Shown here: piece after piece, positions 63,583-64,000 of the stretch
Layout of the letters: each line of letters begins with the position of its first letter
Position numbering within the stretch: the stretch's first letter is position 1
NCBI RefSeq assembly: GCF_002154725.1
Contig: NZ_MTAW01000185.1
Location: 1 to 64,000 of the forward strand
Source: Nostoc sp. 106C
GTDB taxonomy: Bacteria; Cyanobacteriota; Cyanobacteriia; Cyanobacteriales; Nostocaceae
DNA length: 64,000 bases
Direction of reading: 5' to 3'
Translations under genes and position numbers: made by a program
Notes under the pieces: generated by a model
Told to the model about the DNA's origin: nothing
Databases searched by the model: none
What the model saw: the letters and a program-made list of their open reading frames with translations, nothing else

Positions 63583-64000
63583 TCAAGGGCAGCTAGGACG
63601 TTGGTCTGAGCTAACGGCGTATTTGTAATTAGTGCCATAATTAGTAGCAGCGTTGTTGTAGCCAACAGTAATGCTGTCACTTGGGTCATCATATTGAGCA
63701 GCACATAACAAAGTTTTCACCCAGTTGTCATCTCGTGGCACTTCCCGATAAAACTCATTGGGAGGGTTAAGTGTTGGTGCTGTAAACCGCTGAGAGAACA
63801 AATCAGGCAACTGAGTCAGTAAGGCGACATCATAACCCCAAGAACGGCTAGATGGTGTGTAGAAAGGTGCAGTACCTACTGTGTCTGTACCATTACTATC
63901 TTTATTGACGGTAGATTGATAACCTTGGGGGTATCCAAAATTTGTGCTGCCACCGCTATTAGAAGTAATTACTTGCCAAGGCGCTGTGGCATAAGAACTG
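63583..64000 (-). CDS. hpsA: HpsA-like surface protein, C-terminal part (cut by window edge)
   Basis: The frame is open from the stop at 63583 to the window edge, giving about 138 residues without a start. The sequence has SRSWGYDVALLTQLPDLFSQ, RFTAPTLNPPNEFYREVPRD and WVKTLLCAAQYDD, the ending I recognise from HpsA proteins, large secreted proteins of the hps cluster. It begins upstream of the window. The internal TTG at 63810 is not the start. The adjacency to hpsB confirms the identity. Confidence 0.85.
   Translation of the reverse strand, partial: SSYATAPWQVITSNSGGSTNFGYPQGYQSTVNKDSNGTDTVGTAPFYTPSSRSWGYDVALLTQLPDLFSQRFTAPTLNPPNEFYREVPRDDNWVKTLLCAAQYDDPSDSITVGYNNAATNYGTNYKYAVSSDQRPSCP

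Overview
The window is a chromosomal segment of a filamentous, very probably heterocyst- and hormogonium-forming cyanobacterium (order Nostocales). Evidence seen in the sequence: frequent GCGATCGC (HIP1) octamers, a phycobilin biosynthesis gene (pcyA), a PsbP/CyanoP gene, a phytol kinase, a DevBCA exporter, an hps (hormogonium polysaccharide) cluster, and many heptameric STRR-type tandem repeats and small palindromic elements between genes. No tRNA, rRNA, CRISPR array or intact transposase gene was recognised.

Layout. 0-6.3 kb: accessory-looking region with a degraded TPR-repeat gene, a 21-nt tandem array, a Uma2-type nuclease, a Cache-HAMP class III nucleotide cyclase with guanylyl-cyclase-like specificity residues, a nucleotidyltransferase, and several palindromic repeat elements. 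6.3-10.3 kb (minus strand): recJ, a GNAT acetyltransferase and a Cas4/RecB-like PD-(D/E)XK nuclease. 10.4-13.7 kb: a large exported TPR-CHAT protein. 13.9-18.1 kb: peptide deformylase with a small membrane protein, ftsX, a DUF3598 protein and a saccharopine-dehydrogenase-like oxidoreductase. 18.6-21.4 kb: a small defence/toxin-antitoxin island with a Shedu-like (DUF4263) nuclease, mazE with a truncated mazF, a helix-turn-helix remnant, a RelE-type toxin with its antitoxin, and a second 21-nt tandem array. 21.5-34 kb: FUSC transporter, DUF2127, VanX-like dipeptidase, yidD, phytol kinase, a membrane protein, an amidase, ribBA, argC, eno and gloA. 34.7-39.7 kb: clpB, a HAD phosphatase and a cyanobacterial membrane-anchored protein. 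39.7-43.5 kb: devB-devC-devA. 44.8-55.1 kb: pcyA, maf, psbP-like, a DUF2278/lamin-tail protein, a GAF-PP2C phosphatase, ftsY, nusB and DUF502. 55.7-64 kb: the hps cluster on the minus strand, running off the window inside hpsA.

How the genes fit together. The hps genes (HpsA C-terminus, pseudopilins HpsB/C/D and a further FimT-like pseudopilin, glycosyltransferase HpsE, two more glycosyltransferases and HpsJ) form a type-IV-pilus-linked polysaccharide secretion module used in gliding of hormogonia. DevBCA with an outer-membrane TolC-like partner encoded elsewhere exports envelope glycolipids. The 18.6-21.4 kb island and the repeat-rich first 6 kb look like the most recently rearranged parts. 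Most of the remainder is ordinary core genome. The strongest candidates for further work are the Shedu-like nuclease beside decaying toxin-antitoxin genes, heptamer repeats inserted in frame into recJ, the two independent 21-nt arrays, and a pair of nearly identical ~180-bp MITE-like elements at 26.4 and 43.9 kb. All functional names rest on motif recognition by eye, with no database search.
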